Source: G965198795 sp965198795 (lineage in GTDB: Bacteria > Pseudomonadota > Alphaproteobacteria > Rhodospirillales > Casp-alpha2). From it: a DNA stretch of 64,000 nucleotides. The notes beneath the pieces are model-generated. The model saw nothing but the letters and a program-made list of their open reading frames with translations, searched no databases and was not told where the DNA came from. Every line of letters starts with the position of its first letter. Position 1 is the first letter of the stretch. Shown one piece after another: positions 41,710 to 52,401 of this stretch. Location: contig OZ240674.1 of assembly GCA_965198795.1 (NCBI GenBank), forward strand, positions 2,170,001 through 2,234,000, read 5' to 3'. Both the position numbers and the translations under genes were made by a program.

Positions 41710-42561
41710 TTGAGCCTCGCCGCCGGTCCGGTCCATTTTCTGGATGACGAAACCCTTTCCTTGCTGAAAGAGGGCGATTACGACCGCTATCTGAGCGCGC
41801 TCTTCGCGCCGGCGTCCATGCGGGCGCCGCTGCTGGCGCTTTATGCGTTCAACCTGGAGACGGCCCGGATTCGGGAAACGGTCTCGGAAGCGCTGATCGG
41901 CCGGATGCGCTTGCAGTGGTGGCGGGACCGTTTAGGGGAAATCGCCGCGGGCGATCCACCTCAACACCCCATAGCCAAGGCCATATCATTGGTCCTGAGA
42001 GGGGCGCCGCTGGAACCGTCCGATCTGTCGGGGCTGATCGACGCGCGGGAATTCGACATGGCCGATGAGCCGCCAAAGACTCTGATCGACTTGGAGGCTT
42101 ACGCGGCGGCGACCGCGGGCGGCGTCGCGAGGGCGGCGGTGAAGCTTCTGGGCGGCGGCAAGGGAGCGGAAGCGGCCGGACAGGCCGCAGGGACGGCGTA
42201 CGGCCTTGTTGGACTCATGCGGGCCGTGCCGTTTCACGCCAGCGCCAGGCGCAGTTATTTGCCGGAAGACCTTCGCGCGAGGGCGGGCCTGGACACGGGG
42301 CGCCTGTTCGACAGAGGCCATCAACCGGAGCTGGAGGCCATCGTCAAACCTGTGCTCCGGCGGGCTTGGTCTTTATTGGAGTCCGTCTCCCGTTTGGAGA
42401 AACGCTATCGCTCTCCGCTTCTGACCGGCCGCTTGGCGGCGCGGGATATCGATTTTATGGCCGCCAACGCCTACAATCCTTTCGTTGTTAATCCTAAACG
42501 GAGAGGGCTGGGCTTGATGGCCAGCCTCTGGTTAAGCAATCAGACGGGGCGGATTGTCTAG
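41710..42561 (+). CDS. Squalene/phytoene synthase family protein (NDUFAF6-like)
   Basis: The protein contains DRYLSALFAPASMRAPLLAL, then IGRMRLQWWRDRLGEI, and AAGTAYGLVGLMRAVPFHAS. The catalytic aspartate-rich motifs of true synthases are weak, and the sequence resembles the alphaproteobacterial/NDUFAF6 branch linked to complex I assembly. TTG 41710 is preferred as start because GGGGG precedes it by about 8 bp; ATG 41680 is an alternative. The product is 283 residues from TTG. Confidence 0.82.
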   Translation: MSLAAGPVHFLDDETLSLLKEGDYDRYLSALFAPASMRAPLLALYAFNLETARIRETVSEALIGRMRLQWWRDRLGEIAAGDPPQHPIAKAISLVLRGAPLEPSDLSGLIDAREFDMADEPPKTLIDLEAYAAATAGGVARAAVKLLGGGKGAEAAGQAAGTAYGLVGLMRAVPFHASARRSYLPEDLRARAGLDTGRLFDRGHQPELEAIVKPVLRRAWSLLESVSRLEKRYRSPLLTGRLAARDIDFMAANAYNPFVVNPKRRGLGLMASLWLSNQTGRIV

Positions 42562-42588
42562 GGAAGGCGGGGCTCATCCCGACTCGTC

Positions 42589-42608
42589 ACGCCGGCGAAA
42601 GCTGGCGT
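42589..42608. repeat. Short hairpin of the TCACGCCGGCGAAAGC type
   Basis: ACGCCGGC-GAAA-GCTGGCGT forms an 8-bp stem with one mismatch or wobble, 27 bp after the stop of the phytoene synthase-like gene. It resembles dispersed CCGGCGAAAGC(T/C)GG intergenic palindromes and could also act as a weak terminator between two convergent genes. Confidence 0.45.
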
Positions 42609-42708
42609 CCGGTGTCTCAAAACGGACCCCTGTATCCGCTGGCGTGGCGGTCCATATTTCTTTTCGAGTTTTTCCTCCGCCCAGGGACCGGTTTGCGGGA
42701 GTCGTGTT

Positions 42709-44064
42709 TTACTCCGCCGCCCGCCCGCCGCGCCAGTTCGTAAAGTCCGCCAGCGCGCGTTCGGACAGGATCTTCTTCCGGTCATTGCCGCGCGGGCGTT
42801 GTTTTTTAGGCAGATCATCCGTGGGCAGCGGCGGGAACAGGCCGAAGTTAGCGTTCATGGGCTGGAACGTCTTGGCGTCGGCGCCGCCCGTGATGTGGTT
42901 TAGAAGCGCCCCCATGGACGTTGTCGGCGGCGGCGCGGCTTGTGTTCTCCCCAGCGCGTCGGCGGCGGCGAAGAGCCCCGCCATCAACCCGACGCCGGCG
43001 CTTTCCACATAACCCTCGCAACCGGTGATTTGTCCGGCGAAGCGAAGGCGGGGCTGGGCTTTCAGCCGGAGCGCGCCGTCCAGCAGTCTGGGTGAATTGA
43101 TGAATGTATTGCGGTGAACGCCGCCCAGCCGGGCGAACTCCGCATTTTCGAGACCGGGGATCATGCGGAAGATACGTTTCTGTTCGCCGTGAGTCAGCTT
43201 CGTCTGGAACCCGACCATGTTGTAGAGCGTGCCCAGCGCATTGTCCTGGCGGAGTTGGACGACCGCGTGTTTCTTCCTTTCCGGATCATGCGGGTTGGTC
43301 AGACCGACGGGTTTCAAGGGACCAAAGCGGAGCGTTTCCCGCCCCCGTTCCGTCATTACCTCTATGGGCAGGCAGCCCTCGAAATAGGGTGTGTCCCTCT
43401 CCCATTCCTTGAACCGGGTTTTTTCGCCATCCAGCAACGCGTCGATAAAAGTGTTGTAGGCTTCCTCGCCGAGCGGGCAGTTGATATAGTCCTTGCCGTC
43501 CCCTTTGTCGTAGCGGCTCTGGAACCAGGCTTTGCCGAAATCGATGCTGTCTTTGTAAACAATCGGCGCGATGGCGTCGAAAAAGGCAAGTTCGGCCTGA
43601 CCCGTCAAATCGCAAATGGCTTGCGACAGTCCCGGCGAGGTGAGGGGGCCCGTTGCGATGATGACGTTCCGCCATTCTTTCGGGGGCGGGCCGTCGATTT
43701 CCTCGCGTTCAATCGTGATCAGAGGTTCGGCCTCAAGTGTTTTCGTGACCGCCGCGCTGAATCCGTCGCGATCCACCGCCAGCGCCGCCCCCGCCGGAAC
43801 CTTATGCTTGTCCGCACAAGCCATGATCAGCGAGCCCGCGCGGCGCATCTCCTCGTGCAACAAGCCGACGGCGTTGGTCTCGTGATCGTCCGAGCGGAAG
43901 GAGTTGGAACAGACAAGCTCCGCCATGTTCTGAGTCTTGTGCGCATCCGTCTTGCGCACGGGACGCATTTCGTGAAGGACAACGGCGACGCCGCGGCGCG
44001 CCAACTGCCAGGCCGCTTCCGAGCCCGCCAGGCCGCCGCCGATCACGTGAACCCGCCTCTCCAT
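42709..44064 (-). CDS. trmFO: Methylenetetrahydrofolate-tRNA-(uracil-5-)-methyltransferase TrmFO
   Basis: This ~451-residue flavoprotein makes m5U54 in tRNA using methylenetetrahydrofolate. The FAD motif [21 protein letters not shown] starts the protein (split here), with [42 protein letters not shown] and [18 protein letters not shown] 44064 begins [11 protein letters not shown] as in homologues; the open frame upstream to 44619 is not family-like. Confidence 0.94.
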   Translation of the reverse strand: MERRVHVIGGGLAGSEAAWQLARRGVAVVLHEMRPVRKTDAHKTQNMAELVCSNSFRSDDHETNAVGLLHEEMRRAGSLIMACADKHKVPAGAALAVDRDGFSAAVTKTLEAEPLITIEREEIDGPPPKEWRNVIIATGPLTSPGLSQAICDLTGQAELAFFDAIAPIVYKDSIDFGKAWFQSRYDKGDGKDYINCPLGEEAYNTFIDALLDGEKTRFKEWERDTPYFEGCLPIEVMTERGRETLRFGPLKPVGLTNPHDPERKKHAVVQLRQDNALGTLYNMVGFQTKLTHGEQKRIFRMIPGLENAEFARLGGVHRNTFINSPRLLDGALRLKAQPRLRFAGQITGCEGYVESAGVGLMAGLFAAADALGRTQAAPPPTTSMGALLNHITGGADAKTFQPMNANFGLFPPLPTDDLPKKQRPRGNDRKKILSERALADFTNWRGGRAAE

Positions 44065-44253
44065 CGATAATCCGTCTTCTAACCTTTCACGGGATATAAA
44101 GGCCGCATAGATAGTGGTGAGCGGCGCTGGCGGCAATCGCCAAATTTTCCATCGTTCCGCGCGGTTCCGGAATGAGCGGGACGCCGAGGGCTTGCCCAGG
44201 GAAGACTGGCGGATTAAAGAAGCGCGTCTTCCACCGTCAACAGGGCAGTTCTC

Positions 44254-44685
44254 ATGGAAATGAGTCCGGATACGGTCATTTCGATCGTCATCATCGCGAT
44301 CGCCTTCGTCATTGGGCGGCGGGCGCCCCGCTGGATGGCGGGTGTGCCGTTCTCGCCGCCGGAGGAAGCCAAGAGGATTGCCGATGATCCGAACGCGGTG
44401 ATCATCGATCTCCGCTCCAACAGCCAATTCGGCAAGGCGCCCGGTAAAATCAAGGACTCGATCAATATGCCGTTGATTGACCTGATGGGACAGATGCGCC
44501 GGATCAAGGCGGATTTGCCGGTTCATCAGAACGTCCCGGTGCTTCTGGTTTGTCCGGCGGGACGCTTGTCCGCGCGCGCGGCCCGTATGCTGCGGCGGGG
44601 CGGTCTGAACAAGGTGCATATCCTGGACGGCGGCCTGCGCGCCTGGGCGCGGGCCAGATTGCCGTTGGAGCCGCCCGGAAAATAA
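44254..44685 (+). CDS. Membrane-anchored rhodanese-like protein
   Basis: This 143-residue protein has an N-terminal TM helix ([18 protein letters not shown]) and a single rhodanese domain: [30 protein letters not shown], catalytic-loop Cys in [15 protein letters not shown], and [18 protein letters not shown]. It is predicted to handle sulfane sulfur at the membrane. The substrate is unknown. Confidence 0.87.
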   Translation: MEMSPDTVISIVIIAIAFVIGRRAPRWMAGVPFSPPEEAKRIADDPNAVIIDLRSNSQFGKAPGKIKDSINMPLIDLMGQMRRIKADLPVHQNVPVLLVCPAGRLSARAARMLRRGGLNKVHILDGGLRAWARARLPLEPPGK

Positions 44686-44754
44686 TCCGAAATGGGCCTG
44701 TGTTGACGCTTGCTTTCCTTTATGGGACGCTTCCCCTTAATCAAGGAGGCGTCC

Positions 44755-45555
44755 ATGAAGATATTCAAGACGATTGGTTTCGCGCTCGCTACGGCTTTGG
44801 TCTTGACGCCGACCGCCTGGGCCGCGCCTCAAATCCTTGGTCTTGTCGCGACGAACGCGCCTGTCGCGCTGATCTGCGACGCGGTGGCGTGCAAAGCCGA
44901 GTTCGCCAGTATTTGTCTTCAGCAGGACAGGGACGCGCCGAAGCGCGGGCAGCTTTATCACGCGCATCGCGACCACCATCTGACGCTGATGGGTAAAGCC
45001 AATGACGGTGGTTCCGTGATCCAGACTGTGGGCGCAAGGGTGACGGCGCGATCCATCCGGGGGTATACGGCGGTGGAGGTTTCCCTGCCGCGCGCCGTCG
45101 TCGATGGCGCGGGCGCCCGAACCGGGATCGCTCTTCGGGTATCCAGTGACGCGGCTCTTATCCCCGCTTCGCGCGTTGGCGACGACGACCCTCTGAGCGC
45201 TCGGGAAATCGCTTTGGTGACCGGGCCTCTGCGGCGGCTGGCCGCCAGCATGATCAAGCAAAACCGCATGAGGACCGATGCGGTTCAACTACTCTCCAAG
45301 ATGCTGAATTCCACCTCGGGCGAGGGCCGTTTGGCCAAGTCCCGGCGCGAGGGGTTGTTTGATGAGGTGGCGGCCGGCGACGCTTCCATTGGGGTTCGGG
45401 GCCGCGCCCGGGCCAAGCAGATTCACGGCGCTTGCGTCGCCGCGACCGGCGCCGGCGAACACTTCAGCATTCGCGAGTGTCTCGCGCATGGTCATGACCG
45501 CCTGCTCCGGGACTTGAACCTGGAGTATTGGAAGCGGTCCCGGCCCGGGTCATAG
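44755..45555 (+). CDS. Exported protein of unknown function
   Basis: The 266-residue product has a signal peptide (MKIFKTIGFALATALVLTPT, ending AWAA) and begins five bases after GGAGG, so ATG 44755 is favoured over the upstream in-frame start. Cysteines are present in LICDAVACKAEFASICLQQ. No domain was recognised. Its 3' end lies five bases before the CoA-transferase subunit A gene, so co-transcription is likely. Confidence 0.75.
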   Translation: MKIFKTIGFALATALVLTPTAWAAPQILGLVATNAPVALICDAVACKAEFASICLQQDRDAPKRGQLYHAHRDHHLTLMGKANDGGSVIQTVGARVTARSIRGYTAVEVSLPRAVVDGAGARTGIALRVSSDAALIPASRVGDDDPLSAREIALVTGPLRRLAASMIKQNRMRTDAVQLLSKMLNSTSGEGRLAKSRREGLFDEVAAGDASIGVRGRARAKQIHGACVAATGAGEHFSIRECLAHGHDRLLRDLNLEYWKRSRPGS

Positions 45556-45560
45556 GGACG

Positions 45561-46412
45561 ATGGTGACGTCCCCGCTCTATAAGCAAAACGCCGACGCCC
45601 TGGCCGCCATGACGCCCGACGGGGCGCTGTTGGCGCTGCCCCCGGATTACAGTTTCGTTCCCATGGAGCTGGTCCGCGCCCTGATACGCCGCAGGGCGAG
45701 GAACCTCCACCTGCTTGCCGTGCCGGTCACCGGTCTGCCCGCCGACTTGTTGATTGGCGCCGGCGCGGTCCGCCTGATGGAGGCGGCGGCCGTTTCGCTG
45801 GGTGAGGCCGGCCTTGCGCCGCGCTTTACCAGAGCGGTGCAGACAGGGACTCTCGATATGCGCGACAGCACCTGCCCCGCCATTCACACGGCCCTTCAGG
45901 CGTCCGAAAAGGGCGTGCCGTTCATGCCGCTGAGCGGATTGATCGGCTCCGACATTCTGAAACACAGAAATGACTGGACCGTTGTCGATGATCCCTTGGG
46001 CGAGGGACGGGGACCCATCGTCTTGATCCCGGCCATCAAGCCGGACGTCGCCATCCTGCACGCGCCTTTAGGAGACCGGTTCGGTAACGTCTGGCTGGGC
46101 AAGCGGCGAGAACTCTTCACCATCGCCCATGCGGCCAAAACCACTCTGGTGACGGTCGAGAAAATTCAGGACGAGGATTTACTGCAAGACCCGAAGATGG
46201 CGCCGGGCACGCTCGCCGAACTCTATATTGGCGGATTGGCCGTGGCGGAGGGGGGCGCGCGGCCGCTGGCGCTGGAAGGGCATTACGCTTCCGACCTCGA
46301 TCATCTCCGCCGCTACGCTCGTGAAGGTAAATCCGACGGGGGGTTCCAGGCCTACATTGAGCGTGAGGGAATGACGGCGCCGCCGCCGCTAGCCGGAACC
46401 GCCGCCGAGTGA
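45561..46412 (+). CDS. CoA-transferase family I, subunit A-like
   Basis: This ~283-residue protein matches the alpha subunit of two-component CoA-transferases of the glutaconate/3-oxoacid type: LVRALIRRRARNLHLLAVP, LLIGAGAVRLMEAAAVSLGE, FMPLSGLIGSDIL, and VAILHAPLGDRFGNVWLG. ATG 45561, with AGGG a few bases upstream, is chosen over the in-frame TTG 45528. It overlaps subunit B by GTGA. The acyl substrate is unknown. Confidence 0.85.
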   Translation: MVTSPLYKQNADALAAMTPDGALLALPPDYSFVPMELVRALIRRRARNLHLLAVPVTGLPADLLIGAGAVRLMEAAAVSLGEAGLAPRFTRAVQTGTLDMRDSTCPAIHTALQASEKGVPFMPLSGLIGSDILKHRNDWTVVDDPLGEGRGPIVLIPAIKPDVAILHAPLGDRFGNVWLGKRRELFTIAHAAKTTLVTVEKIQDEDLLQDPKMAPGTLAELYIGGLAVAEGGARPLALEGHYASDLDHLRRYAREGKSDGGFQAYIEREGMTAPPPLAGTAAE

Positions 46413-47149
46413 GCCCCTATCGGCCCGAGGAGTTCCTGATGACCGCCATCGCCGGTTTGCTGCCCGGTCGCGGCCATGCGGCGGTGGGCGCCGCGTCACC
46501 CATTCCAGGCGGGGCGGTTTTGCTGAAGCGCGCGCAATCCCAGGGCGGGTTTCGGGTCTCGCTGATCCATGGTCACACCAACAATCCATTCACCGATGGG
46601 GGACGAGAGCTGTTCGACTTGGCGGGACAGGGCCGGATCGACGTGTTTTTCCTGGGCGGCGTGCAGATCGACGGTCAAGCCAATTTGAATTTGGTGGGCA
46701 CGGGTTCTTATCCGGAGACGGAGCGGCGCTTCCCCGGCTCATTTGGCAGCGCCTATATGTATTTCGCCGTCCCTAGGGTCATCATTTTTCGACCGGAGCA
46801 TTCCCGCCGGGTGTTCGTGGAAAAGGTCGATTTCATAAGCGCGCCGGGCGCCAGCGAACCCGGCGTTTACCGGCCAGGCGGACCTTACGCCTTGGTAACC
46901 GGGCTGTGTATCATGAGATTCGATGCGAATAAGCGGCGCTTCCGGCTGGTCTCGCTTCATCCTGGCCGCACGCTGGAAGAGATTCGAGACAACACAGGAT
47001 TCGATTTCGATGTGGACGAGGGCTTGGCGACGACGCCGGAACCCACGGACGAACAATTGGCGTTGTTGCGTGACCGGATCGGCGATGAGCTGGCGGGGAC
47101 CTATCCGGATTTCGCGAACCGGTTGTTTGGCGTGGAAAAAGTGAACTAA
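46409..47149 (+). CDS. CoA-transferase family I, subunit B-like
   Basis: This 246-residue protein resembles the beta subunit of glutaconate-type CoA-transferases: AAVGAASPIPGGAVLLKRAQ, then DVFFLGGVQIDGQANLNLVG, PRVIIFRPEHSRRVFVEKVD and VTGLCIMRFDANKRRFRLVS. It starts at GTG 46409 within the end of subunit A. I could not confidently place the catalytic glutamate. Confidence 0.85.
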   Translation: MSPYRPEEFLMTAIAGLLPGRGHAAVGAASPIPGGAVLLKRAQSQGGFRVSLIHGHTNNPFTDGGRELFDLAGQGRIDVFFLGGVQIDGQANLNLVGTGSYPETERRFPGSFGSAYMYFAVPRVIIFRPEHSRRVFVEKVDFISAPGASEPGVYRPGGPYALVTGLCIMRFDANKRRFRLVSLHPGRTLEEIRDNTGFDFDVDEGLATTPEPTDEQLALLRDRIGDELAGTYPDFANRLFGVEKVN

Positions 47150-47303
47150 GGCGTTTTGACGATTTTACCGGATTTACGCCGTCCCCAGGCATTTTTGACC
47201 GGTATCACGGGAATTTTCTTGTCGCCGGGGCGCCATGCCGACAGTGGACAAACCGGTTCAATTCGCGCTGGTATTGCGCTATTTGTACTATATGCGCTAC
47301 CTA

Positions 47304-47342
47304 ACTATAGGTGACGGGTACTATAGGTGAGGGGCCGTCACC
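47304..47342 (+). promoter_or_regulatory. Repeat and palindrome upstream of the 47357 gene
   Basis: ACTATAGGTGACGGG is followed closely by ACTATAGGTGAGGGG, a direct repeat of about 15 bp. GGTGACGG (47310-47317) and CCGTCACC (47335-47342) form an 8-bp inverted repeat spaced by 17 bp. This compact arrangement just before ATG 47357 looks like an operator or mRNA leader element. No regulator is assigned. Confidence 0.45.
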
Positions 47343-47356
47343 TCCAGAACGGAGAC

Positions 47357-47674
47357 ATGGCCATGATGGATCAAGCCGCAATACTAGCGTCATTTCCACT
47401 TACGCCGACAAAACAGATTGCCCAGAACACCGAGCAGTCCGTTGAGAAGGTTCAAGAAGAGGTCGAACAGGCGATTGAGAGTGGTTTCCGTCCCGAGGAA
47501 CGGCAATCACTCGGTGAGTCGACCTCCGCGTTGGCCGCGGCTCAGCCGTCACAGGACGGTGATTCAGCCGGTGACAACCCTGAAGACCGCGGAGCGAACG
47601 CTTTCGCCGACAGCAATAACGCTGCGGAAATCAGCGGCGCAACTCAAGGCGGCGTTGTCAACGACGTTGCTTAA
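47357..47674 (+). CDS. Small hypothetical protein
   Basis: This 105-residue product from ATG 47357 (CGGAGA upstream) has a helical first half (MDQAAILASFPLTPTKQIA, VEKVQEEVEQAIESGF) and a low-complexity Asp/Asn/Ala/Ser-rich tail without Cys. No signal peptide or domain was recognised. A GTG at 47327 would extend it by ten residues into the palindrome. Confidence 0.5.
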   Translation: MAMMDQAAILASFPLTPTKQIAQNTEQSVEKVQEEVEQAIESGFRPEERQSLGESTSALAAAQPSQDGDSAGDNPEDRGANAFADSNNAAEISGATQGGVVNDVA

Positions 47675-47809
47675 ACGCGCCGCCGTTTCCAGGGTCCGCA
47701 GAGGACAGGGCGGTCGGTTGTTTAAGCCCTCCGGCCAGCGGGCCGTAAGTAGAAACCTAAGGGCGAGCGCTGCGTAACGCGGCTTTGGCGCCGGTTTTCA
47801 ATGTCACGC

Positions 47810-48661
47810 TCAGGAAGCCTGCGGCGTGTTAGGGCACAATGCGGCGCCCAGCACGGCGCCCGGACCCGGTAGTTGCACGACAACAGCGCAACCCCGCTCG
47901 GTGGAGTCCGGAAGCTGGAAGCCGAACTCGGCTTTTTTGCCGTTCCATTCGCCCACTTGCGTCATCTCTCGAACGATGTTGTGGCTGACAAGCGTTTTCC
48001 CATGGTTTTCGCCGCTGGTGACTTCCGTCGTTCGTTCCTTGAGGAACTCGACAACCCATATATCGGCCTGGCGTTTGTCCGCGCCGTCGATGGAAACTCT
48101 GGCGCCGGCTCCATGAATGGTGACGTTTACATCAAGACGTTTGGACTGTTCCGCAGCGGCGCGCTTGATGGCGGCGGCGACATCGCCTTTCCGCGAACCG
48201 ACGGCGCCAATTCGACCGTCAATGATCATTTGCGGTGTATAGACGCCCCGGCGCCCCTCGATGGAGTGGTTATACCGTTGCTGGCGTCTGGTGTGGGCGG
48301 GGGACGAGTAGGGGTCTTTCCATTTACCATGGATCAGGTAACGAAGTTCATCCCAGTAATCGACGTGGAACTCAAGAGCGACTAAACCGGGCGTTTCCGA
48401 CAGTTCGCCCAGGAATTTCTCGGCCGGAGGGCAGGAATAACACCCTTGCGAGGTGAACAACTCGACGACCACCGGCTTATTGGCGGCGCCGGTTTCGGCG
48501 CTGGCCGCCGTGAACCCGCGGCCCATGGCTTGTTCCGCTAAATGAAAAACGCCGCCGACGCCCAAGGCGACGCAGCTGGTGATCGCCAGGCGTTTCAAAA
48601 CCGTCGGTTTTCCGTGGCGTTGAGGGTCGTTGGGTGGCGTCCGCCCGGTCTTTTTCAGCAT
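47810..48661 (-). CDS. DUF1223 thioredoxin-fold-like protein
   Basis: The 283-residue protein has an N-terminal basic stretch and a hydrophobic signal/anchor (LKRLAITSCVALGVGGVFHL), followed by the DUF1223 core: VVVELFTSQGCYSCPPAEK with a CxxC redox-type motif, EFHVDYWDELRY, RRGVYTPQMIIDGRIGAVGS. It is probably periplasmic and the family is of unknown function. Confidence 0.88.
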   Translation of the reverse strand: MLKKTGRTPPNDPQRHGKPTVLKRLAITSCVALGVGGVFHLAEQAMGRGFTAASAETGAANKPVVVELFTSQGCYSCPPAEKFLGELSETPGLVALEFHVDYWDELRYLIHGKWKDPYSSPAHTRRQQRYNHSIEGRRGVYTPQMIIDGRIGAVGSRKGDVAAAIKRAAAEQSKRLDVNVTIHGAGARVSIDGADKRQADIWVVEFLKERTTEVTSGENHGKTLVSHNIVREMTQVGEWNGKKAEFGFQLPDSTERGCAVVVQLPGPGAVLGAALCPNTPQAS

Positions 48662-48790
48662 GGGGAAACCTTTCTTCTCGGCTGTGGCCGTCGAAATTAA
48701 TCGATGTTCCGTTCAGCTTATGTCCTTTTCCCCGCTCCGCAAGATATCCGGCGGACATATCACGCGCCTTTGAAGGGGCGTGCGGTGTCT

Positions 48791-51691
48791 CTAAGCGCTT
48801 TGGCGGCTCGCCTCGATGCCCAGATAGGGGGCCAGATAGCCGCCCGTGTAGCTGCCTTTCGTGGACGAGATCTCTTCCGGCGTCCCCGCGGCGATGACGC
48901 GCCCTCCCTTGACGCCGCCCTCGGGACCCAAATCGATAATCCAGTCTGCGGTCTTGATGACTTCAAGATTGTGCTCAATGACGACAACGGTGTTCCCTTG
49001 GGCGACCAGGGTATGGAGTACTTCCAGAAGTTTTTTGACATCCTCGAAGTGAAGGCCCGTGGTGGGTTCGTCCAGGATATAGAACGTCTTTCCCGTCGCG
49101 CGGCGGGAGAGTTCCTTGGCGAGTTTGACCCGTTGCGCCTCGCCGCCCGACAGCGTCGTCGCCTGCTGACCAAGGTGGATGTAGCCCAAACCGACACGTT
49201 GAAGCGTCACCATCTTGTCGCGGATCATGGGAACCGCCTTGAAGAAGTCCGAGGCTTCATCGACGGTCATATTCAGTACGTCGGCAATGGATTTGCCCCG
49301 GAAGCGCACTTCGAGAGTCTCGCGGTTATAGCGCTGGCCATGGCAGACGTCACAGGTGACATAAACGTCAGGCAGGAAGTGCATCTCGATCTTGATGACC
49401 CCGTCGCCCTGGCACGCCTCACAGCGTCCGCCCTTGACATTGAACGAGAAACGTCCCGGCTTATAGCCCCGGGTTTGAGCTTCCGGAAGGCCGGCGAACC
49501 AATCACGGATCGGGGTGAACGCGCCTGTATAGGTCGCCGGATTCGAGCGCGGCGTGCGTCCGATGGGGGATTGATCAATGTCAACAACCTTGTCGATATG
49601 CTCCAGGCCGGAGATGTCCTCGTGCCTGCCTGGCTGTTCGCGCGCGCCATGCAGACGCCGGGCCAGCGCTTTATAGAGCGTTTCAATCACCAGCGTGGAT
49701 TTGCCGCCGCCCGAGACGCCCGTGACCGTGATGAAAGTGCCGAGCGGGAAGGCGGCGTTCACATTGTTCAGATTGTTAGAGGACGCGCCCTTGACCTCAA
49801 GATACGTGCCTTTTTTGGCCCGGCGCCGTTTTGATGGAACGTCGATACGCCGGCTATTCGATAGATATTGCCCGGTCAGGCTTTCGCCGTTGGCGATTAC
49901 CTCGGACGGCGCGCCCGACGCAATCACGCCGCCGCCATGGGCGCCGGCTCCCGGACCCATGTCGATGAGATAATCCGCGCTTCGGATCGCATCCTCGTCG
50001 TGCTCGACGACCAACACCGTGTTGCCCAAATCGCGCAGCCGGACCAGCGTTTTCAGCAGCCGCGCGTTATCGCGCTGGTGCAGACCGATCGACGGTTCGT
50101 CCAGCACGTAGAGAACGCCAGTTAAGCCGGACCCGATCTGAGAGGCGAGCCGGATGCGTTGGCTCTCGCCGCCCGACAGCGTCGCCGACGCCCGGCTGAG
50201 CGTCAAGTATTCCAAACCGACGTCAACCAGAAAGCCCAGGCGTTCTTGGATCTCGCGCAAGATGCGTCTTGCGATTTCGTTTTCCTGATCACTCAGCCGT
50301 CCGGGAATTCCGGAAAACCAGCGGTGGGCTTCCTCAATGGATTGCGCGGCGACTTCGGAGACATTCAGACCGTCGATTTTGACGGCGAGGGCTTCCGGCT
50401 TCAGGCGTTGGCCTTTACAGGTTCCGCAAGCGGTGACCGTCTGAAACCTGGCCAATTCGTCCCGCACCCAGTTGGAATCCGTTTCCCGCCAACGCCGTTC
50501 CATATTCGGCACCACGCCCTCGAACGGCTTGGTGATGTCGTACGACCGCCGTCCGTCCGAATAGTTCATGGTGACTGGCTCGTCACCTGATCCATAGAGC
50601 AGCATTTCCCGGATTTTTTTCGGCAGTTTCGACCAGGCGGCCGTCAACTTGAATCCGAAATGTTCCGCCAGACTGATCAGCGTCTGGTCGTAATATCTTG
50701 AGCTTGACCCCGCCCAGGGCGCGATGGCGCCGTCCTTCAAGGACTTGGATGAGTCCGGAACGACCAGTTCCGGATCGAAAAACATCTCGGTCCCCAATCC
50801 GTCGCAGGCCGGGCAGGCGCCGAAGGGATTGTTGAACGAGAACAGCCGCGGTTCCACTTCATCAATGGTGAAGCCAGACACGGGACAAGCGAATTTTGCG
50901 GAAAAGACGGAACGGCCGGGCGGGAAATGGCTATTGATGCCGCTGTCTTTCTCCGACGCCGGAGCTTTCTTGGCGGCGTCCGCGTCATCGACATAGGCGA
51001 TGCCGTCCGCCAACCCCAGCGCCGTTTCCAGGCTGTCGGCCAAGCGTGTTTCGACGCCCTTGCGGACCACCAGACGATCCACGACGATTTCAATGTCGTG
51101 TTTGAATTTCTTGTCCAGCGCCGGGGCCTCATCAATCTCGTACATTTCCCCATCAATGCGGACACGTTGAAACCCGCGAACGGCTATATCCTTGAGTTCT
51201 TTCTTGTATTCCCCTTTGCGGCCCCGGACGACCGGGGCCAGCAGATAAAGGCGCGAGCCTTCCTCCATGGTCATGATCCGATCAACCATTTGCGAGACCG
51301 TTTGACTTTCGATGGGAAGCCCGGTGGCCGGCGAGTGCGGCACGCCGACGCGGGCGAACAACAGGCGCATGTAGTCGTAAATTTCCGTCACCGTGCCCAC
51401 GGTGGAGCGGGGGTTCTTGGAGGTTGTTTTTTGTTCGATGGAGATCGCGGGACTTAGACCTTCGATGCTGTCCACATCGGGTTTCTGCATCAGCTCCAGA
51501 AATTGACGGGCGTAGGCCGACAAGCTCTCCACGTAGCGGCGTTGACCCTCCGCGTAGATTGTATCGAAGGCGAGGGAGGATTTGCCAGAGCCCGATAGTC
51601 CGGTGATTACCGTCAGGCTGTCCCGCGGAATATCCACATCGACATTACGGAGATTGTGTTCCCGCGCACCGCGGATTTCGATCTTGTCCAA
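48791..51691 (-). CDS. uvrA: Excinuclease ABC subunit A
   Basis: The ~966-residue nucleotide excision repair damage sensor has two ABC ATPase modules: Walker [21 protein letters not shown] and [17 protein letters not shown], and signatures [12 protein letters not shown] and [12 protein letters not shown]. Zinc sites are in CPVSGF...CPACDG and CEACQGDG...CDVCHG. TTG 51691 ([17 protein letters not shown]) has GGGAG upstream and gives the family-typical start; ATG 51748 would add 19 residues not seen in the family. Confidence 0.95.
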   Translation of the reverse strand: MDKIEIRGAREHNLRNVDVDIPRDSLTVITGLSGSGKSSLAFDTIYAEGQRRYVESLSAYARQFLELMQKPDVDSIEGLSPAISIEQKTTSKNPRSTVGTVTEIYDYMRLLFARVGVPHSPATGLPIESQTVSQMVDRIMTMEEGSRLYLLAPVVRGRKGEYKKELKDIAVRGFQRVRIDGEMYEIDEAPALDKKFKHDIEIVVDRLVVRKGVETRLADSLETALGLADGIAYVDDADAAKKAPASEKDSGINSHFPPGRSVFSAKFACPVSGFTIDEVEPRLFSFNNPFGACPACDGLGTEMFFDPELVVPDSSKSLKDGAIAPWAGSSSRYYDQTLISLAEHFGFKLTAAWSKLPKKIREMLLYGSGDEPVTMNYSDGRRSYDITKPFEGVVPNMERRWRETDSNWVRDELARFQTVTACGTCKGQRLKPEALAVKIDGLNVSEVAAQSIEEAHRWFSGIPGRLSDQENEIARRILREIQERLGFLVDVGLEYLTLSRASATLSGGESQRIRLASQIGSGLTGVLYVLDEPSIGLHQRDNARLLKTLVRLRDLGNTVLVVEHDEDAIRSADYLIDMGPGAGAHGGGVIASGAPSEVIANGESLTGQYLSNSRRIDVPSKRRRAKKGTYLEVKGASSNNLNNVNAAFPLGTFITVTGVSGGGKSTLVIETLYKALARRLHGAREQPGRHEDISGLEHIDKVVDIDQSPIGRTPRSNPATYTGAFTPIRDWFAGLPEAQTRGYKPGRFSFNVKGGRCEACQGDGVIKIEMHFLPDVYVTCDVCHGQRYNRETLEVRFRGKSIADVLNMTVDEASDFFKAVPMIRDKMVTLQRVGLGYIHLGQQATTLSGGEAQRVKLAKELSRRATGKTFYILDEPTTGLHFEDVKKLLEVLHTLVAQGNTVVVIEHNLEVIKTADWIIDLGPEGGVKGGRVIAAGTPEEISSTKGSYTGGYLAPYLGIEASRQSA

Positions 51692-51882
51692 GGGTGAACT
51701 CCCGAAGATGGGGCCGAAAACAGTCGTCCAGCCCAACAGACGCCGCACTGAATAAGGCGTGAGTCGCCGTCTTAATACGGCGGCGCCGATCCGTAAAGTG
51801 GCGGCGGCGTGGATATCCTCGGGTACGGCGAACCGGGCGCGCCGGATTAGCGGCGCTAGTCAACCCAGTCCGGTCGCGGCGT

Positions 51883-52242
51883 TTAAGCCGCGAACATTTT
51901 CGTGGTCTTCAAGACCTTCACCAACTGATGGAGGCTGGTCTTCAAATCGTCGCAATTGATCGCGTCGATGTCGCGCGCCGTCGCCAGGGACTTCTTGCTG
52001 GGCAGGTCGGAGTTGCGACTGGTTTTGGACAGATCGTCAAAAAAATACTCAACGGGCACGTCGAAAATGTTCGAGAGTTCCCAAAGCCGGCTCGACGAGA
52101 CGCGGTTCGATCCTTTCTCATATTTCTGAATCTGCTGGAAGGAAATGCCTAATCTGTTCCCGAGCGCGGTTTGCGACATATTCTTGAGCACACGTAGTTG
52201 ACGGACTTTTGATCCCACATGAACATCCACAGGGTGTGGCAT
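51883..52242 (-). CDS. XRE family transcriptional regulator
   Basis: This 119-residue protein has an HTH_3 domain (about residues 10-66): KVRQLRVLKNMSQTALGNRL and GISFQQIQKYEKGSNRVSS, then LWELSNIFDVPVEYFFDDL. The C-terminal ~45 residues are variable. It resembles the small XRE regulators common in alphaproteobacteria. The target is unknown. Confidence 0.9.
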   Translation of the reverse strand: MPHPVDVHVGSKVRQLRVLKNMSQTALGNRLGISFQQIQKYEKGSNRVSSSRLWELSNIFDVPVEYFFDDLSKTSRNSDLPSKKSLATARDIDAINCDDLKTSLHQLVKVLKTTKMFAA

Positions 52243-52401
52243 GAGAAGTTCCTTTTCTTGGTTGTGATTCCCCGCTTCACTATTACCGCGGCCGGCTCAA
52301 ATACCTAATTAGATTTTCTAAAGGTGAGAGGCGCCGCCTCACCGCCGCAGGATACCGGGGGCGCGGGAAGGCGGCTGGCTGGTTTAATCCGCGAAAGCCC
52401 G

